From assembly GCA_021323155.1 (NCBI GenBank), contig JAJTCI010000127.1, positions 1-6,991 on the forward strand: a stretch of 6,991 nucleotides of DNA. Direction: 5' to 3'. A program made the translations under genes and the position numbers. The first letter of the stretch is position 1; every line of letters begins with the position of its first letter. This document shows, piece after piece, positions 5,624 to 6,991 of the stretch. The notes under the pieces are model-generated. The model was not told the origin of the DNA. It ran no database searches and saw only the letters and a list, made by a program, of their open reading frames with translations. Origin of the DNA: Chitinophagaceae bacterium. GTDB lineage: Bacteria > Bacteroidota > Bacteroidia > Chitinophagales > Chitinophagaceae.

Positions 5624-5631
5624 CAAAACTA
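5624..5631 (-). promoter_or_regulatory. -7 box for the DUF3078/barrel operon
   Basis: On the minus strand TAGTTTTG matches TAnnTTTG exactly, 31 bases before the ATG at 5592. The nearest TTG (in GATTGTTAAC) is 26 bases further upstream, longer than the usual spacing, so the -33 side is weak. A small palindrome, CCGC-GCT-GCGG (5613-5623), abuts the box and covers the expected start site. Confidence 0.6.
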
Positions 5632-5662
5632 GCGGAAGGTGGTTTCTTTAATGTTAACAATC

Positions 5663-5675
5663 TGCCAAACTGGCA
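5663..5675. promoter_or_regulatory. Operator-like palindrome in the divergent promoter region
   Basis: TGCCA-AAC-TGGCA is a perfect 5-bp inverted repeat with a three-base spacer. It lies midway between the divergent -7 boxes. Its right arm occupies the -33 position of the miaB promoter, 17-19 bases before that -7 box. A dimeric regulator site is possible, but nothing in the window encodes an obvious regulator. Confidence 0.35.
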
Positions 5676-5692
5676 CATGAGGCTTTTTTGTC

Positions 5693-5700
5693 TATTTTTG
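5693..5700 (+). promoter_or_regulatory. -7 box for miaB
   Basis: TATTTTTG matches TAnnTTTG exactly and lies 22 bases before the ATG at 5723. The start site would be near 5707, giving a short leader. No TTG stands at the -33 position; TGG at 5671-5673, 19 bases upstream, is the closest. Confidence 0.6.
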
Positions 5701-5722
5701 CCATCCAAATTAAGACAGATCG

Positions 5723-6991
5723 ATGGAAATGCAGGATATAGGTATGAAGGTCCATGACGAGCGCCGCCAGGGCGAAGCCTATGCTCCATTTGAAGCAGAT
5801 GTAAATCAATACAATAAGAAGTTCTACATAGAGAGCTATGGCTGCGCGATGAACTTCGCCGACAGCGAGATCGTGGCCTCCATTTTATATGACGAAGGCT
5901 TTGGCGCCACGCGCAACTTAGAGGAAGCAGATCTCGTACTGCTGAATACCTGCTCCATCCGTGAAAAAGCGGAACAAACCGTAAGGAAGCGATTGACTGA
6001 CTTTAAGAAACTCAAGCGGAGGAAACCAGGTTTGATGGTGGGTGTATTGGGTTGTATGGCGGAAAGGCTGAAAGCAAAGTTCCTGGAGGAAGAGAAGCTG
6101 GTGGATATGGTGGTGGGTCCTGATGCTTATCGCAGCCTGCCGGCATTGATCGGTGAGGCCGGAACCGGACAGAAAGCAGTGAACGTATTATTGAGTCGCG
6201 ATGAAACCTACGCGGATATTTCACCGGTGCGCCTTGACAGCAATGGGGTGACAGCATTCGTATCAATCATGCGCGGTTGCAACAATATGTGCAGCTTCTG
6301 CGTGGTGCCGTTCACACGTGGTCGTGAAAGGAGCCGCGATGCCGGGTCTGTCGTGGCGGAAGCGCAGGACCTGTTTGATCGTGGCTTCCGGGAGGTGACG
6401 TTGCTGGGACAGAACGTAGACAGTTATTACTGGGTGGATGAACAGAAAGACGAGGTGGTGACATTCGCGAAGCTGCTGGAAAAAGTTGCGCTGGTACATC
6501 CCGATCTCCGGGTAAGGTTCAGCACGTCCCACCCAAAGGATATTACGGATGAAGTGTTATTCATCATGGCGAAGTATGAAAACATCTGTAAGTATATACA
6601 CCTGCCGATACAGAGTGGTAATTCGCGGATACTGCAGATGATGAACCGTACCTATACACGGGAATGGTACCTGGCGAAGGTGGACCGCATCAGAGAGATC
6701 ATGCCGGAATGTGGTATCAGTTCAGATGTGATCACCGGATTCTGTTCAGAGACGGAGGAAGAGCACCGGGATACGATCAGCGCGATGGAATATTCGAAAT
6801 ACGATTTCAGTTATATGTTCTTTTATAGTGAGCGTCCGGGTACACTCGCGGAAAGAAGATACGATGACGATATACCGGAAGACGTGAAGAAGCGCCGGCT
6901 GGCAGAGGTGGTGGCATTGCAGGGCAGGCTTTCTGCCGAGAGCAATAAGCGTGACATCGGCAAGGAGTATAAGATCCTGATAGAAGGTGAC
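5723..6991 (+). CDS. miaB: tRNA-2-methylthio-N6-dimethylallyladenosine synthase MiaB (3' truncated by window)
   Basis: The first 423 residues of MiaB, a radical-SAM methylthiotransferase that adds a methylthio group to i6A37 next to the anticodon of tRNAs reading U-starting codons. The frame is open from 5723 to the window end with no stop. After a roughly 33-residue N-terminal extension, the MTTase domain starts at FYIESYGCAMN. Its three cluster cysteines are Cys41, Cys77 (LNTCSIREKAEQ) and Cys111 (VLGCMAER). The radical-SAM cluster motif is Cys186-x3-Cys190-x2-Cys193 (RGCNNMCSFC). It is followed by PFTRGRERSR, LLGQNVDSY, RFSTSHPKD, HLPIQSGN and DVITGFCSETEEEH, as in the family. The C-terminal TRAM tRNA-binding domain is just beginning (EYKILIEGD) when the window ends. 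The start is 5723 or the in-frame ATG at 5729; neither has a Shine-Dalgarno. The usual GCQMN motif reads GCAMN here. It is transcribed away from the outer-membrane operon. Confidence 0.95.
   Translation, partial: MEMQDIGMKVHDERRQGEAYAPFEADVNQYNKKFYIESYGCAMNFADSEIVASILYDEGFGATRNLEEADLVLLNTCSIREKAEQTVRKRLTDFKKLKRRKPGLMVGVLGCMAERLKAKFLEEEKLVDMVVGPDAYRSLPALIGEAGTGQKAVNVLLSRDETYADISPVRLDSNGVTAFVSIMRGCNNMCSFCVVPFTRGRERSRDAGSVVAEAQDLFDRGFREVTLLGQNVDSYYWVDEQKDEVVTFAKLLEKVALVHPDLRVRFSTSHPKDITDEVLFIMAKYENICKYIHLPIQSGNSRILQMMNRTYTREWYLAKVDRIREIMPECGISSDVITGFCSETEEEHRDTISAMEYSKYDFSYMFFYSERPGTLAERRYDDDIPEDVKKRRLAEVVALQGRLSAESNKRDIGKEYKILIEGD

Noticed and set aside
6012..6532. Minus-strand frames opposite miaB
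   Set aside because: They lie wholly within miaB, whose conserved motifs explain the sequence.

Overview
The window looks like a chromosomal segment of a Bacteroidota member, most likely a Chitinophagaceae-type organism. Four things point there. Several starts are preceded by the -7 element TAnnTTTG typical of this phylum. Shine-Dalgarno sequences are missing. There is a DUF3078 outer-membrane protein and a carboxypeptidase-regulatory/plug/beta-barrel protein. MiaB has the long N-terminal extension seen in this phylum. The genus is an inference from family content, not from any search.

Layout. Positions 1-147 hold a large nested inverted repeat made of two opposed, terminator-like hairpins with matching arms and different loops. 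Positions 146-219 (minus) encode tRNA-Pro(GGG), with a near-consensus promoter at 249-280. Positions 220-502 carry no gene that I can support, but they hold this promoter, two palindromic elements and a probable promoter for the next gene. Positions 503-889 encode an AT-rich (about 35% G+C), unrecognised four-helix membrane protein. Positions 979-1575 encode a TrmH-family tRNA 2'-O-methyltransferase; its stop codon lies inside a degenerate heptamer repeat, and a second, different heptamer array follows. Positions 1679-2158 encode an exported TlpA-like thioredoxin. On the minus strand, 5592-4633 (DUF3078) and 4636-2159 (TonB-receptor-like barrel) form a two-gene operon with a 4-base ATGA overlap. 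Positions 5723-6991 are the 5' part of miaB, divergent from that operon and running off the right edge.

How the genes relate. Two envelope genes are translationally coupled. The thioredoxin converges on them with no intergenic space: one TGATCA palindrome supplies both stop codons. The thioredoxin's best terminator candidate lies inside the lysine-rich 3' end of the opposing barrel gene. Three loci concern tRNA (tRNA-Pro, TrmH, MiaB), but they are not arranged as one operon. I see no CRISPR array, transposase, integrase or recognisable defence system. The most unusual points are the paired loop-swapped hairpins, the terminator encoded inside the Lys-rich tail, and the palindromes in the divergent promoter region.
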